From Pseudomonadales bacterium (GTDB taxonomy: Bacteria; Pseudomonadota; Gammaproteobacteria; Pseudomonadales; Ketobacteraceae), in assembly GCA_020062665.1 (NCBI GenBank), contig JAGUVW010000003.1, positions 62,001-126,000 on the forward strand: 64,000 bases of DNA, in the 5' to 3' direction. The notes beneath the pieces are model-generated. The model saw only the letters and a list, made by a program, of their open reading frames with translations. It did not search any database and was not told the origin of the DNA. Made by a program: the position numbers and the translations under genes. Shown here piece by piece: positions 44,304 through 54,676 of the stretch (positions are counted from its first letter, which is position 1; every line of letters starts with the position of its first letter).

Positions 44304-45173
44304 TTATTCTGATTCGTCGGCAAGCCAAGAGGAGTTCAGGTTGATGGTGCCATTCACTCTAACATTGACGCCCAAATCGCTCTGCATCTCTAGATTAGAT
44401 ATATTGTAGCTAACGGCCTGACTAGTGAACCCCAGCCCGACTGAGCCCGAAACTGGATCAGACAATTCACCTTCCACCTGGGGTGAGGACAAGCTGAAAT
44501 TGCCTGAAACAATCATCGACGCACCTGGGTAGGTGTTGGTTCCAGCCACAAACGGGGTGAATGAATCGAAGCGCATCGATACATCGAATGAGCTGCCTAC
44601 CCGACCCCTAAACTCAGTGAAGTACTCACCCGCCTGCAACTGAGACTCGACACAAAGCTGATCCCAGCTGGAATTGGGTACCGGTAAGGGAATGGGGGTC
44701 AGCGCAGTCACCGTGAGATTAGCGCTGGCAACTTCGATCGTGGTATCCCCGCTGACTTTGTGTAGTTCCACGTCCGCTTCTGAGATGCTGGAAAGGGTAA
44801 CAGTACCGGTAATGGTGTTGGCATCAACGACCTCCAACGCAAAGGCTTGCGCCACATCCGGCTGCACAGGGAAAGTAACAGCATTGTTGGAAATGCTACC
44901 ATTGAGCGAATCGCCGCTGACGCAATTGGTGAATAGCAAACCAGAACCCGACTGCTCGACGACTATTGTTTGCCTGCGGGTTCTAACCCACACCCAATTA
45001 CCCGGTGTTGATTCGAAGTAAATGTTGTTTGTCTGTACCCAGGTACCCACCAGCTGAGCAGCCGTCACCCCGCCAGCGACAACATCTGTGTCTTCAGAAC
45101 CGCCTCCACCACCGCCGCCACAGCCAGACAGACCCAACACCGCTATCAGAGCCACCGCAAACTGCATTTTCAT
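44304..45173 (-). CDS. Paralogous lipoprotein B with poly-Gly linker, 289 aa
   Basis: Signal sequence with lipobox LGLSGC (Cys18), directly followed by a run of seven Gly residues, then an acidic strand-rich domain. GTWVQTNN and LCVESQLQAGE match segments of the upstream paralogue in layout. The base composition is visibly more AT-rich than the surrounding genes. No ribosome-binding site is convincing. The Gly linker after a lipid anchor is common in surface-exposed or adhesion-type lipoproteins. Confidence 0.75.
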   Translation of the reverse strand: MKMQFAVALIAVLGLSGCGGGGGGGSEDTDVVAGGVTAAQLVGTWVQTNNIYFESTPGNWVWVRTRRQTIVVEQSGSGLLFTNCVSGDSLNGSISNNAVTFPVQPDVAQAFALEVVDANTITGTVTLSSISEADVELHKVSGDTTIEVASANLTVTALTPIPLPVPNSSWDQLCVESQLQAGEYFTEFRGRVGSSFDVSMRFDSFTPFVAGTNTYPGASMIVSGNFSLSSPQVEGELSDPVSGSVGLGFTSQAVSYNISNLEMQSDLGVNVRVNGTINLNSSWLADESE

Positions 45174-45401
45174 AAAGTAAAAATCTCGTAATTAATTGAT
45201 TTTATTGGTCTTGTTGTTCTAGAGCTGCGCATCTTCACTAGCGTTTTATAAAGGCAGCCTGTCAGGCTTGTCTACTTTTAGATCGATCAATTATCAGTCA
45301 CCTCTTTGATAACCGGAAATTCCCCGCATATCAACGCCGCTTTGGTTTCACTCTGTCGCAACCTGCCGTCCCGGCTTACAAAAGTGAACATCCGGAAACA
45401 A

Positions 45402-46418
45402 TCAGGCCAGACATTCCACCAGATCCAGCAACCGGTGGGCGTAGCCGGTTTCGTTGTCGTACCAGGCAACAAGCTTGATCATGTGGTTGCTGACCAGGGT
45501 CTGGGTCTCGTCGTAGATCGCAGACTCCGTGCGGCCGAGAAAATCCGCGCTCACCAGGGGCTCGTCGCAGTACCCCACAATGCCCTTCCACACGCCGTCG
45601 CTGGCGGTGCGCAGCAGGTCGTGGATGAAATGCGCTTTTTCTGCCGGGCGTTCCAGCACCAGGGTCAGATCCACCGCTGCCACGTTGACCGTCGGCACGC
45701 GCATGGAATAACCCGCAATCTTGCCCTGCAAGCGCGGCAGCACCTTCTGCACGGCGCCGATGCTGCTGCTGGTGGTGGGAATCAGATTCTGCGCGCCGGC
45801 ACGTCCACGCCGCACGTCGCGGTGCACATGATCCAGCAGCACCTGATCGCTGGTGTAGGAATGGATTTCCGTCATGAACGCCTGCTTCACGCCGAAGGTG
45901 GAATCCAGAATCTGCAGCAGCGGCGCGATGCAGTGGGTGGTGCACGACGCGGCGGAAATGATTTTATGCTCCGGCTTCAAATCCTCGTGATTCACGCCGT
46001 ACACAATTGTCGCGTCCACGTCGTCGAACGCCACTGCGCCGATCACCACACGCCTGGCGCCCGCCTGCAGATGCTGGCTGGCGGCAGCGCGGGAACGAAA
46101 CAGGCCGGTGCATTCCAGCACCACGTCGATTTTCAACTCCGCCCACGGGCATTGCGCCGGATCTTCGATCTGCAGCAGCAGGATCTGGTCGCCATTCACC
46201 TGCAGGCGATTGTCATCCAGCAGCGTGACCGGGGTGTGAAAGCGGCCGTGGGTGGTGTCGTATTTGGTTAAGTGCAGAATCGATTCCGGCGTGCCCAGAT
46301 CGTTGATCGCCACCAACTGGATGTCGCGGTTGCAGCCGTGGGCGCGGCCCTGGTAGAGCGCGCGCACCATGGTGCGTCCGATGCGGCCGTAGCCGTTGAT
46401 GGCGATGCGCAAGGTCAT
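45402..46418 (-). CDS. epd: Erythrose-4-phosphate dehydrogenase / GAPDH-like (epd)
   Basis: A 338-residue NAD-dependent aldehyde-phosphate dehydrogenase of the Epd/GapA family. RIAINGYGRIGRTMVRAL, LTKYDTTHGRF, catalytic Cys159 in ASCTTHCIAP, catalytic His in EIHSYTSDQ, RVPTVNVAAVDL and WYDNETGYAHRLLD are visible. The Asn of the near-universal SCTTN is His (CAC codon) here. Neighbouring tkt, pgk and fba favour the erythrose-4-phosphate (vitamin B6) or a glycolytic role. The ATG at 46418 begins one base past the tkt stop. Confidence 0.9.
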   Translation of the reverse strand: MTLRIAINGYGRIGRTMVRALYQGRAHGCNRDIQLVAINDLGTPESILHLTKYDTTHGRFHTPVTLLDDNRLQVNGDQILLLQIEDPAQCPWAELKIDVVLECTGLFRSRAAASQHLQAGARRVVIGAVAFDDVDATIVYGVNHEDLKPEHKIISAASCTTHCIAPLLQILDSTFGVKQAFMTEIHSYTSDQVLLDHVHRDVRRGRAGAQNLIPTTSSSIGAVQKVLPRLQGKIAGYSMRVPTVNVAAVDLTLVLERPAEKAHFIHDLLRTASDGVWKGIVGYCDEPLVSADFLGRTESAIYDETQTLVSNHMIKLVAWYDNETGYAHRLLDLVECLA

Positions 46419-46419
46419 A

Positions 46420-48420
46420 TCAGCGAAGAACCGACTCCACTTTCGCCACCACATTTTCCACGGTGAAACCGAACTGCTTGAACAGCTGATCCGCCGGTGC
46501 GGATTCGCCGAAAGTAGTCATGCCCACCACGGCGCCGTCGAGACCAACAAACTTGTTCCAGTAATCGGCAATGCCGGCTTCCACTGCTACCCGCGCACGC
46601 ACGCCATTGGGCAGCACGGATTCACGATAGGCGGCGTCCTGCTGCATGAACACGTCGACGCTGGGCATGGACACCACGGACACGTTCTTGCCTTTCGCTG
46701 CCAGCGCGTCGGCGGCTTTCACTGCCAGTTCCACTTCGGAGCCGGTGGCTATGATCAGCGCATCCTGCTTGCCAGCGCCAAACGCTTTCAGCACATAACC
46801 GCCTTTCGCCACGTTCGCCAGCTGCTCGGCGCTGCGCGGCATCGGCGTCAGATTCTGGCGGGAGAACACCAGCGCGGTGGGGCCATTGCGACGCTCGATC
46901 GCCGCTTTCCACGCCACGGCAGATTCAGCGGCATCGCACGGACGCCACAGCGACATGTTCGGCGTGGTGCGCAGGTTGGCCAGCTGTTCGACGGGCTGGT
47001 GGGTGGGGCCGTCTTCGCCCAGACCGATGGAGTCATGGGTATAAACCTGAATGTTCTGCTGTTTCATCAGCGCCGCCATACGCATGGCGTTGCGGGCGTA
47101 TTCCATGAAGATCAGAAAGGTGGCGCCGTAAGTGATGAAGCCGCCGTGCAGCGCGATACCATTCATCGCAGCGGTCATGCCGAATTCGCGCACGCCCCAG
47201 TAAACGTAGTTGCCGGCTGCGTCTTCAGCGGTAATGCCCTTGCAGCCTTTCCAGAGGGTCAGGTTGGAACCGGCCAGGTCGGCAGAACCGCCCAGCAGCT
47301 CCGGCAGCAGCGGACCAAACGCATTGAGTGAATTCTGCGACGCTTTGCGCGAGGCGATTTTCTCGCTGCCCGCCTGCACCTGCTGAATATAGGCAGCGGA
47401 CTTTTCCGCCCAGTCCGCCGGCAGTTCGCCTTTCATGCGACGTTCGAATTCCGCCGCCAGTTGGGGGAATTCCTTGCGGTAGTTGTCGAACTGGCGCTGC
47501 CAATCGTTTTCAGCGCGGGCGCCCTTTTCTTTCGCGTTCCACTCGGCGTAAATTTCTGACGGCACTTCGAACGGCGCGTGTTTCCAGCCCAGTTGTTCGC
47601 GGGTCAGTTTGATTTCGTCGTCACCCAGCGGTGCGCCGTGGCATTCTTCCTTGCCCTGCTTGTTGGGGGAGCCGAAACCGATGATGGTCTTGCAGCAGAT
47701 CAGCGACGGGCGATCGGTGTTGGCGCGAGCCATTTCGATGGCGGCACGGATTTCGTCCGGGTTGTGACCGTTCACATTCGGAATCACGTGCCAGCCGTAA
47801 CTTTCGAAACGCTTGGGCGTGTTGTCGGTGAACCAGCCGTGCACTTCGCCGTCGATGGAGATGCCGTTGTCGTCGTAGAACGCGATCAGCTTGCCCAGGC
47901 CCAGCGTGCCCGCCAGCGAGCAGACTTCGTGGGAAATGCCTTCCATCATGCAGCCGTCGCCCATGAACACATAGGTGTGGTGGTCGACGATGTTGTAGCC
48001 GCCTTTATTGAAGTGTGCCGCCAGCGCTTTTTCTGCGATCGCCATGCCCACCGCGTTGGCAATGCCCTGACCCAGCGGGCCGGTGGTGGTTTCCACACCA
48101 GGGGTGTAACCGTATTCCGGGTGGCCGGGGGTTTTCGAGTGCAGCTGGCGGAAGTTTTTCAGGTCGTCGATGGAGACGTCATAACCGGTCAGGTGCAGCA
48201 GTGAATAGATCAGCATGGAGCCGTGGCCGTTGGACAGGACGAAACGATCGCGGTCGGCCCATTTCGGATTGGACGGGTTGTGCTTCAGGTAGTCGCACCA
48301 CAGCACCTGCGCGATGTCGGCCATCCCCATCGGGGCGCCCGGGTGACCGGACTTGGCTTTCTGGACTGCGTCCATGGACAGGGCGCGAATGGCATTGGCA
48401 AGTTCACTGCGGGTGGGCAT
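46420..48420 (-). CDS. tkt: Transketolase
   Basis: A ThDP-dependent enzyme of the pentose phosphate pathway. 666 residues. [28 protein letters not shown], the ThDP pyrophosphate site [18 protein letters not shown] with the DDNGISIDG motif, and [16 protein letters not shown] are all present. An AGGAG site precedes the ATG. It is the first gene of the minus-strand central-carbon cluster. Confidence 0.97.
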   Translation of the reverse strand: MPTRSELANAIRALSMDAVQKAKSGHPGAPMGMADIAQVLWCDYLKHNPSNPKWADRDRFVLSNGHGSMLIYSLLHLTGYDVSIDDLKNFRQLHSKTPGHPEYGYTPGVETTTGPLGQGIANAVGMAIAEKALAAHFNKGGYNIVDHHTYVFMGDGCMMEGISHEVCSLAGTLGLGKLIAFYDDNGISIDGEVHGWFTDNTPKRFESYGWHVIPNVNGHNPDEIRAAIEMARANTDRPSLICCKTIIGFGSPNKQGKEECHGAPLGDDEIKLTREQLGWKHAPFEVPSEIYAEWNAKEKGARAENDWQRQFDNYRKEFPQLAAEFERRMKGELPADWAEKSAAYIQQVQAGSEKIASRKASQNSLNAFGPLLPELLGGSADLAGSNLTLWKGCKGITAEDAAGNYVYWGVREFGMTAAMNGIALHGGFITYGATFLIFMEYARNAMRMAALMKQQNIQVYTHDSIGLGEDGPTHQPVEQLANLRTTPNMSLWRPCDAAESAVAWKAAIERRNGPTALVFSRQNLTPMPRSAEQLANVAKGGYVLKAFGAGKQDALIIATGSEVELAVKAADALAAKGKNVSVVSMPSVDVFMQQDAAYRESVLPNGVRARVAVEAGIADYWNKFVGLDGAVVGMTTFGESAPADQLFKQFGFTVENVVAKVESVLR

Positions 48421-48664
48421 CGGGATGCTCCTAACTGGATTAGTCCGGGGGCTGGGATTTTGGGGCGCTATTGTCGCTCAAGTGGGGATAGGCGGCAAAC
48501 GGGATGCAGGGCGGGCAGATGACGCCAATCCGTCAATGCGCTGTTGTATTTATGTAATTTTGATTGCGCTGCCCTTGTGGCGGCGAGCGGGACAGTTTTA
48601 CATCTGCGTGTCGATGTCCAGACCGTTCCCCTCATTGACTGCCTGAAGGTTTGAAACAAAGCGC

Positions 48665-50503
48665 ATGGATGCCGTCACCTACCGCCCCCAGGATGCTGCC
48701 ACTGATGCCCGCACGCCGTTGCTGCGTTCGCTGCGTCGGCCGTGGGTGGCCGGCTGGATTATGGGCCTTTCGCTGCTGCTGGCGCTGCCGTCGCTGCAGA
48801 GTGGCCTGATCGCCGACGATTACTACCACGCAGCGCGCTTCCTGGCTTCTGGATTGCTGCCCGATAGCGGCAGCCTTTCACCGTTCAATCTGTTCGCCGT
48901 AAGTGATGGCGCTGCCGCAACGCATGCACGACTGGTGGAGCAGGGCCTGCTGCCCTGGTGGACAGACAGCCAGTTCCGCTTTCAGCTGTGGCGCCCGCTG
49001 ACGGAGCTGAGTCACTGGATTGATTATCGGTGGTGGCCAGCATCGCCCTGGCTGATGCACGCGCATCACTTGCTGTGGTTCGCTGCGCTGCAGTGGCTGG
49101 TGCTGCAATTCTACCGGCGGCTGTTTCCCGCCCCGATGGCGCTGGGCATGCTGGCCTTTGCGCTGTTTGTGCTGTCCGCCAATGTCAGTCAGACCGTCAC
49201 CTGGCTCGCCGCCCGCAACACGCTGATGGGTGCGACCTTCGGCATCGCCGCTGTGCTGTTGCACATGAAAGCCTGGCAGGAAAACCGCGCGGGGTTGCGC
49301 TGGCTGGCCTGCGGTATGTTCACGCTGGCACTGGCGGCTTCGGAGTTCGGTTTGGGCGCCAGCGTCTGGCTGTTCGCCTGGGTGATGGTGATGGAATCAG
49401 GCAGTCTGATCGCACGTGTCCGGCGTTTGCTGCCCTACGGCTTGATCATGGGAATCTGGCTGCTGCTCTACACGAACGGCGGCTACGGCGTGGCGCAATC
49501 CGAATATTACCTTGATCCACTGCAGCATCCTGCCGGCTATGCGCTGGCGTTGGTTCAGCGCGGCGTGGATCTGCTGTTCACGTCGGTGTTTGGCTTTTCC
49601 ACGGCGATGTTGACGCTGCCCACCACGACACCCACGGGCTGGCTGATCGCGTCGGTCTGTTTCGTACTGGTGATGACGCGAGTGTGGCAACAATTGCAGG
49701 AGCGAACATTCCGCTTTTTACTGCTGGGTGCACTGCTGAGCATACTGCCCATTGCTGCCGGCCCTGGCGGCGCCCGCACGCTGACCTTTGTGAGCCTGGG
49801 CATCACGCCGTTCGTTGCGGCGCTGCTGCATCACTGGCTGACGGGAAGCGACCCGCGCACGCTGACCCGTTGGGTGGCGTGGCCGCTTGTCATCTGTCTG
49901 GCGTTGGGCGCGCTGGGACGCACCGCCGCTGCGTTTGTGATGCCTGGTTACGACGAAAAATTCATCCGCAGCCCGGCGCTGCAGCTGCCAACGACGCACG
50001 CGGCTGAACCTGAACGAATCATCCTGCTGAATCCCAGTTCCGTGCTACACGCCATTCTCTATCCGCTGGCCCGCGTGCCAAAGCAGCTGGCGACACCGCC
50101 GCTATACCCGCTCGCATCCGGCACCACAGCCATCACCATCACCCGCGACCGCCCCAACAGTTTGCTGCTGACACCCGAGCATGGTTTTCTGACCGAACCG
50201 GCAGCGTTTTTTGTGCGCCGCAAGGATGCGCTGTTCCGCGCTGGTGATCGTCTGACATTTTCCGGCCTGCAGGTGGAGATCCTGAATCTCAATGCATCCG
50301 GGCGCCCGCAGCAGGTGCGTTTCACGTTCGAACATGCGCTGGAATCGCCGCAGCTGCGTTTTCTGCGCTGTGAGGATTTACGTTTCCGGAATTTTCACTT
50401 GCCCGATGTTGGGGAGACGGTGGTGTTGCCACCGTGCCGGCGCGCAAAACAACCTGACGCACCGGCAAATCGAGCCACGGATCTGGCGGCGAAGGAACCC
50501 TGA
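48665..50503 (+). CDS. Polytopic membrane protein, GT-C glycosyltransferase-like
   Basis: A 612-residue inner-membrane protein with about ten transmembrane helices and a C-terminal soluble domain of roughly 150 residues. The first periplasmic loop carries an acidic pair (GLIADDYYHAARF) as in many GT-C type sugar or lipid-phosphate transferases. LSANVSQTVTWLAARNT and the LLLGALLSILPIAAGPGG segments are typical of membrane transferases, but I cannot name a family. It is divergent from tkt, convergent with recQ. Confidence 0.75.
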   Translation: MDAVTYRPQDAATDARTPLLRSLRRPWVAGWIMGLSLLLALPSLQSGLIADDYYHAARFLASGLLPDSGSLSPFNLFAVSDGAAATHARLVEQGLLPWWTDSQFRFQLWRPLTELSHWIDYRWWPASPWLMHAHHLLWFAALQWLVLQFYRRLFPAPMALGMLAFALFVLSANVSQTVTWLAARNTLMGATFGIAAVLLHMKAWQENRAGLRWLACGMFTLALAASEFGLGASVWLFAWVMVMESGSLIARVRRLLPYGLIMGIWLLLYTNGGYGVAQSEYYLDPLQHPAGYALALVQRGVDLLFTSVFGFSTAMLTLPTTTPTGWLIASVCFVLVMTRVWQQLQERTFRFLLLGALLSILPIAAGPGGARTLTFVSLGITPFVAALLHHWLTGSDPRTLTRWVAWPLVICLALGALGRTAAAFVMPGYDEKFIRSPALQLPTTHAAEPERIILLNPSSVLHAILYPLARVPKQLATPPLYPLASGTTAITITRDRPNSLLLTPEHGFLTEPAAFFVRRKDALFRAGDRLTFSGLQVEILNLNASGRPQQVRFTFEHALESPQLRFLRCEDLRFRNFHLPDVGETVVLPPCRRAKQPDAPANRATDLAAKEP

Positions 50504-50518
50504 TCCGTTGACGGACGG

Positions 50519-52327
50519 TCACTGCAGTTCGTATTCGAATTCCTTGATCACCTGCAGAAAGGCAGCGCCGAATTTTTCCAGCTTGCTGTCGCCCACACCG
50601 CTGATGCGCAGCAGCGCCGCTGGCGTGGTGGGCCGCTCCGCCACCATTTCCCGCAACGTGGAATCGTGGAACACCACATAGGGCGGCACGCCGAATTCTT
50701 CCGCCAGTTGTTTGCGGCAGGCGCGCAGCGCATGCCAGAGCGGCATGTCGGCGGCGTCGATATCGTTGTGCGGTGTCTTTGCGGCCTTGGCGGCCGACGG
50801 TGCCACATCCTTGCGCAGCTGGATGGTTTCATCGCCCCGCAGCAACGGCCGACAGCGATCGCTCAGCCGCAGTGTGCCAAAACCATCGCCATCCACATCC
50901 AGATAACCGCGCGCCACCAGCTGGCGCACCACGGATTTCCATTCCACCGCGCTCAACTCCTTGCCGATACCGTGGGTGGAGAGTTTGTGGTGTTCCAGTG
51001 CGAGGATTTTTTCACTGCCACTGCCGCGCAGGACATCGATGACATGATTGGCGCCGAAGCGCTGACCGGTGCGGAAGATGCAGGACAGCAACTTGCGCGC
51101 GGCGTCGGTGCCGTCCCAGGTTTTCGGCGGATTCAGGCAGGTGTCGCAGTTGCCGCAGGGGTTTTCCGCCGGCTCGCCGAAATAGCGCAGCAGGGTCTGG
51201 CGCCGGCAGCTGGTGATTTCGCACAGACCGAGCATGGTGTCGAGGCGCTGGCGCTCGTTACGCTTGTGCTGCTCGTTGCCGTCGGACTGCGCCAGCATCT
51301 GGCCCAGTTTCACCACATCTTCGAGACCGTACAGCAGCAGCGCAGTGGCAGGCTCGCCATCACGGCCGGCGCGGCCGGTTTCCTGGTAATAGGCTTCGAT
51401 GCTTTTCGGCAGATCCAGATGCGCGACAAAGCGCACGTCGGGCTTGTCGATGCCCATGCCGAACGCAATCGTCGCCACCATGATGATGTTGTCCTCGCGC
51501 AGAAAGCGACGCTGGTGGGTGGCGCGCAACTCGGCGCTCAGACCCGCGTGATAGGGCAGCGCGTTGAAGCCTTTCTCGCACAACCATTCCGCCGTGCGCT
51601 CCACCTTGCTGCGCGACAGGCAATACACCACGCCGGCGTTGCCCTGCTGTTCCGTTTGCAGAAAATGCAGCAGCTGTTCCAGCGGCTTGTCTTTCTGCGC
51701 AATGCGGTACTGGATGTTGGGGCGATCGAACCCGGCGATAAAATGACGGGCATTCTGCAGATTGAGACGGTTGGCGATTTCAATCCGGGTGCGGGCATCG
51801 GCGGTGGCCGTGAGGGCAATGCGCGGCACATCGGGAAACTGTTCGTGCAGCAGATTCAGCTGCAGATAATCTGCGCGAAAATCGTGGCCCCATTGCGACA
51901 CGCAGTGGGCTTCGTCGATGGCAAACAACGCGATGCGGGAGCGCTTGAGCAACTGCTGGCAACGCGGTTGGGTCAGCCGTTCCGGTGCCACATACAGCAG
52001 ATCCAGCTCGCCGTTGAGCAGCGCCCGCTCGGTGGCGTTGGCCTGTTCCGCCGACAGCGATGAGTTCAGAAAACCCGCCTTCACCCCTGCCGCCTGCAGC
52101 GCATCCACCTGATCCTGCATCAGGGCAATCAGCGGCGAAATCACGATGCCACAGCCGGCACGCGCCAATGCCGGCACCTGGTAGCAGAGCGATTTGCCAC
52201 CGCCGGTGGGCATGATCACCAGGGCGTCCTGGCCGGCTATCAGGGTTTCGACAATAGCCTGCTGCTGACCGCGAAACGCGGTGTAGCCGAAGACGTGCTC
52301 GAGGATGGATTGGGGGGATGGGGTCAT
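50519..52327 (-). CDS. recQ: ATP-dependent DNA helicase RecQ
   Basis: A 3'-to-5' DNA helicase of recombination and repair. 602 residues. Motifs: [17 protein letters not shown] (Walker A), [17 protein letters not shown] (DEAH), [37 protein letters not shown], and the zinc cysteines [12 protein letters not shown] plus CGNCDTCL. The C-terminal HRDC domain is present ([16 protein letters not shown]). The ATG at 52327 is the one that starts the helicase domain; the frame upstream is not conserved. Confidence 0.96.
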   Translation of the reverse strand: MTPSPQSILEHVFGYTAFRGQQQAIVETLIAGQDALVIMPTGGGKSLCYQVPALARAGCGIVISPLIALMQDQVDALQAAGVKAGFLNSSLSAEQANATERALLNGELDLLYVAPERLTQPRCQQLLKRSRIALFAIDEAHCVSQWGHDFRADYLQLNLLHEQFPDVPRIALTATADARTRIEIANRLNLQNARHFIAGFDRPNIQYRIAQKDKPLEQLLHFLQTEQQGNAGVVYCLSRSKVERTAEWLCEKGFNALPYHAGLSAELRATHQRRFLREDNIIMVATIAFGMGIDKPDVRFVAHLDLPKSIEAYYQETGRAGRDGEPATALLLYGLEDVVKLGQMLAQSDGNEQHKRNERQRLDTMLGLCEITSCRRQTLLRYFGEPAENPCGNCDTCLNPPKTWDGTDAARKLLSCIFRTGQRFGANHVIDVLRGSGSEKILALEHHKLSTHGIGKELSAVEWKSVVRQLVARGYLDVDGDGFGTLRLSDRCRPLLRGDETIQLRKDVAPSAAKAAKTPHNDIDAADMPLWHALRACRKQLAEEFGVPPYVVFHDSTLREMVAERPTTPAALLRISGVGDSKLEKFGAAFLQVIKEFEYELQ

Positions 52328-52454
52328 GGGGCGGGAGTATACCGGTTTCAGCCGCTTTTTTCCTTGCCGGCCTGGGAGGTAAGTGCCTGAATCGAAGGGC
52401 GCTTGCCCATGCTTATGCCAAACCTGCCGTGTCGCCTCACCACTCAATGCCAAA

Positions 52455-52480
52455 TCTATATCAAAAACTTTTGATATAGA
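52455..52480. promoter_or_regulatory. Operator of the SahR operon (perfect 12-bp palindrome)
   Basis: TCTATATCAAAA at 52455-52466 and TTTTGATATAGA at 52469-52480 are perfect inverted copies around two bases. The right arm contains the -35 hexamer TTGATA. An ArsR-type dimer bound here would block RNA polymerase. Confidence 0.85.
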
Positions 52481-52499
52481 GGAAAGATGCTTTTATACT
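52471..52499 (+). promoter_or_regulatory. Sigma-70 promoter of sahR-metK-ahcY-metF
   Basis: TTGATA at 52471-52476 and TATACT at 52494-52499 have a 17-base spacer. The expected start site is about 52506, so the mRNA would begin within a few bases of the ATG at 52508. Confidence 0.75.
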
Positions 52500-52507
52500 G
52501 CGGCCCC

Positions 52508-53473
52508 ATGAACGCCCCCGAAGAATCCCTTCACACCCTGGCCCAGCTACTCAAGGGCACTGGCGACCCGCTCCGGCTCGAAGTCCTGCGGGCACTCAAG
52601 GCTGATTCCTTCGGCGTGCTGGAGCTGTGCGATATCTTCGCCATCAAGCAGCCGGCCATGAGCCACCACCTGAAAGTGCTGGCCAACGCCGGCGCAGTGA
52701 CCACCCGGCGCGAGGGCAATTCGATTTTTTACCGCCGTGCCCTGGCAGACCAGGGCGAGCCCGCCGGCCAGTTGCTGGCGGCTCTGTTCGCGGTGGTGGA
52801 TCAGGTCGCATTGCAGGCGTCAACGGCCCGCAACATTGCGCAGATAAAAGATGAACGGGAGGAGCTGGCGCGGGAGTTTTTCGACCGCCACGCCGACGCC
52901 TTCCGCGAGCAGCAGGAACTGATTGCGCCGTTCGACCAATATGCCGACGGCGTCACCGACCTGCTGCTGCAGACCGAACCCAGCCGCAAACAGGCGGTGC
53001 TGGAAATCGGCCCGGGCGAAGGCGCTTATCTGCCCACACTGGCCGGCCTGTTCAAAACGGTGACGGCGATCGACATCTCCGGCGAGATGCTGGAAAAAGC
53101 CGAGACACTGATCCGGCAGGAAAAACTCAAAAACGTGACGCTGCTGAAAGCAGACACGGAAGACGCGGTGAAGCAAAAAATCCGCGTGCAGCGGGTGGTG
53201 TGCAATATGGTGCTGCATCATGTGCCCTCCCCCGCCGATGTATTTGAAGATTGCGCACAGCTGCTGGAACCCGGCGGCGCCCTGATCGTCACGGATCTAT
53301 GCCGCCACGATCAGGACTGGACCAAGAAAATGTGCGGCGATCTGTGGCAGGGTTTCGACCCGGAAGAGTTGACCCGCTGGGCGCAGGACGCCGGGCTGGA
53401 AAGCAAAGAGAGTCTGTATCTTGGCCTGAGAAATGGTTTTCAGATCCAGATACGGCGTTTTGACAAAACCTGA
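52508..53473 (+). CDS. sahR: ArsR-HTH fused to SAM-methyltransferase domain, SahR-type regulator
   Basis: A 321-residue protein. Residues 1-80 are an ArsR-family winged helix ([20 protein letters not shown], then [19 protein letters not shown]). Residues ~140-320 are a Rossmann methyltransferase fold with [13 protein letters not shown] (motif I) and [15 protein letters not shown]. This fusion matches SahR, which senses S-adenosylhomocysteine and controls the SAM cycle. Its operon, metK-ahcY-metF, fits exactly. I chose the ATG at 52508, because the promoter's start site is past the ATG at 52487 (MLLYCGP), and the HTH similarity begins there. Confidence 0.9.
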   Translation: MNAPEESLHTLAQLLKGTGDPLRLEVLRALKADSFGVLELCDIFAIKQPAMSHHLKVLANAGAVTTRREGNSIFYRRALADQGEPAGQLLAALFAVVDQVALQASTARNIAQIKDEREELAREFFDRHADAFREQQELIAPFDQYADGVTDLLLQTEPSRKQAVLEIGPGEGAYLPTLAGLFKTVTAIDISGEMLEKAETLIRQEKLKNVTLLKADTEDAVKQKIRVQRVVCNMVLHHVPSPADVFEDCAQLLEPGGALIVTDLCRHDQDWTKKMCGDLWQGFDPEELTRWAQDAGLESKESLYLGLRNGFQIQIRRFDKT

Positions 53474-53499
53474 ATATTTTACTTATAGGATCGGGTGCA

Positions 53500-54660
53500 A
53501 TGAGCGAATACACCATCTTTACTTCTGAATCCGTTTCTGAAGGCCATCCTGACAAAATGGCGGATCAGATTTCCGACGCCATTCTGGATGCCATCATCAA
53601 GGACGATCCGCACGCACGGGTTGCAGTGGAAACGTTGGTGAAAACCGGCATGGCGGTGATCGCCGGTGAAGTCACGACCTCGACCTATGTGGATCTCGAA
53701 GACGTTGTGCGTAAGGTCATCCTCGACATCGGCTACAACAGCTCCGACGTCGGCTTCGACGGCGCCTCCTGCGCAGTATTGAACGCCATCGGCAAACAGT
53801 CGCCGGACATCGCGATGGGCGTCGATGAAAAAGAAAACAAGGAAATGGGCGCCGGCGACCAGGGCCTGATGTTCGGCTACGCCACCAACGAAACCGACGT
53901 GCTGATGCCGGCTGCGATTCACTATTCCCACCGTCTGGTACAGCGTCAGGCGTACCTGCGCAAGAACGGTATCCTGCCTTGGCTGCGTCCGGATGCGAAA
54001 AGTCAGGTGACCCTGCGTTACGAAGGCGGCAAGCCGGTTGCGGCGGACGCCATCGTACTGTCCACCCAACATGATCCGGGCATCAAGCACGCCGATCTGT
54101 CCGAGGCCGTGCGCGAGGAAATCATCAAGCACGTGATTCCGGAAGAGTGGCTGCACAGCGGCACCAAATTCCACATCAACCCCACCGGCCAGTTCATCAT
54201 CGGCGGCCCCGTGGGCGATTGCGGTCTGACCGGCCGTAAAATCATCGTGGATTCCTACGGCGGCGCGGCCCGTCACGGTGGTGGCGCGTTCTCTGGCAAG
54301 GATCCATCAAAAGTGGACCGTTCCGCTGCTTACGCTGGCCGCTATGTGGCGAAAAACATCGTGGCTGCCGGTCTGGCGGACAAGTGCGAAATCCAGGTGT
54401 CCTACGCCATCGGCGTTGCGGAACCCACTTCGATTTCCATCAACACCTTCGGCACCAACAAGATCAACGAAGACACGATCGCCCAACTGGTACGCGAGCA
54501 TTTCGACCTGCGTCCGCGCGGCATCATCGAAATGCTGGATCTGCGCCGTCCAATTTACCGCGCCACTGCGGCGTATGGTCACTTCGGCCGCGAAGAAGCC
54601 GGTTTCACCTGGGAAAAAACTGATCGTGCCGCCGCCCTGCGCGCTGCTGCCGGTCTGTAA
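53500..54660 (+). CDS. metK: S-adenosylmethionine synthetase
   Basis: Makes SAM from methionine and ATP. 386 residues. [53 protein letters not shown] and [19 protein letters not shown] are the signature segments. AGGAT precedes the ATG. It lies 26 bases after sahR and 16 before ahcY. Confidence 0.98.
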   Translation: MSEYTIFTSESVSEGHPDKMADQISDAILDAIIKDDPHARVAVETLVKTGMAVIAGEVTTSTYVDLEDVVRKVILDIGYNSSDVGFDGASCAVLNAIGKQSPDIAMGVDEKENKEMGAGDQGLMFGYATNETDVLMPAAIHYSHRLVQRQAYLRKNGILPWLRPDAKSQVTLRYEGGKPVAADAIVLSTQHDPGIKHADLSEAVREEIIKHVIPEEWLHSGTKFHINPTGQFIIGGPVGDCGLTGRKIIVDSYGGAARHGGGAFSGKDPSKVDRSAAYAGRYVAKNIVAAGLADKCEIQVSYAIGVAEPTSISINTFGTNKINEDTIAQLVREHFDLRPRGIIEMLDLRRPIYRATAAYGHFGREEAGFTWEKTDRAAALRAAAGL

Positions 54661-54676
54661 GTGAGAGGCTGAATAT

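Noticed and set aside
52380-52510. SAM riboswitch before metK
   Set aside because: No SAM riboswitch-like stem or conserved loop was found. The palindrome and ArsR-type regulator explain control instead.
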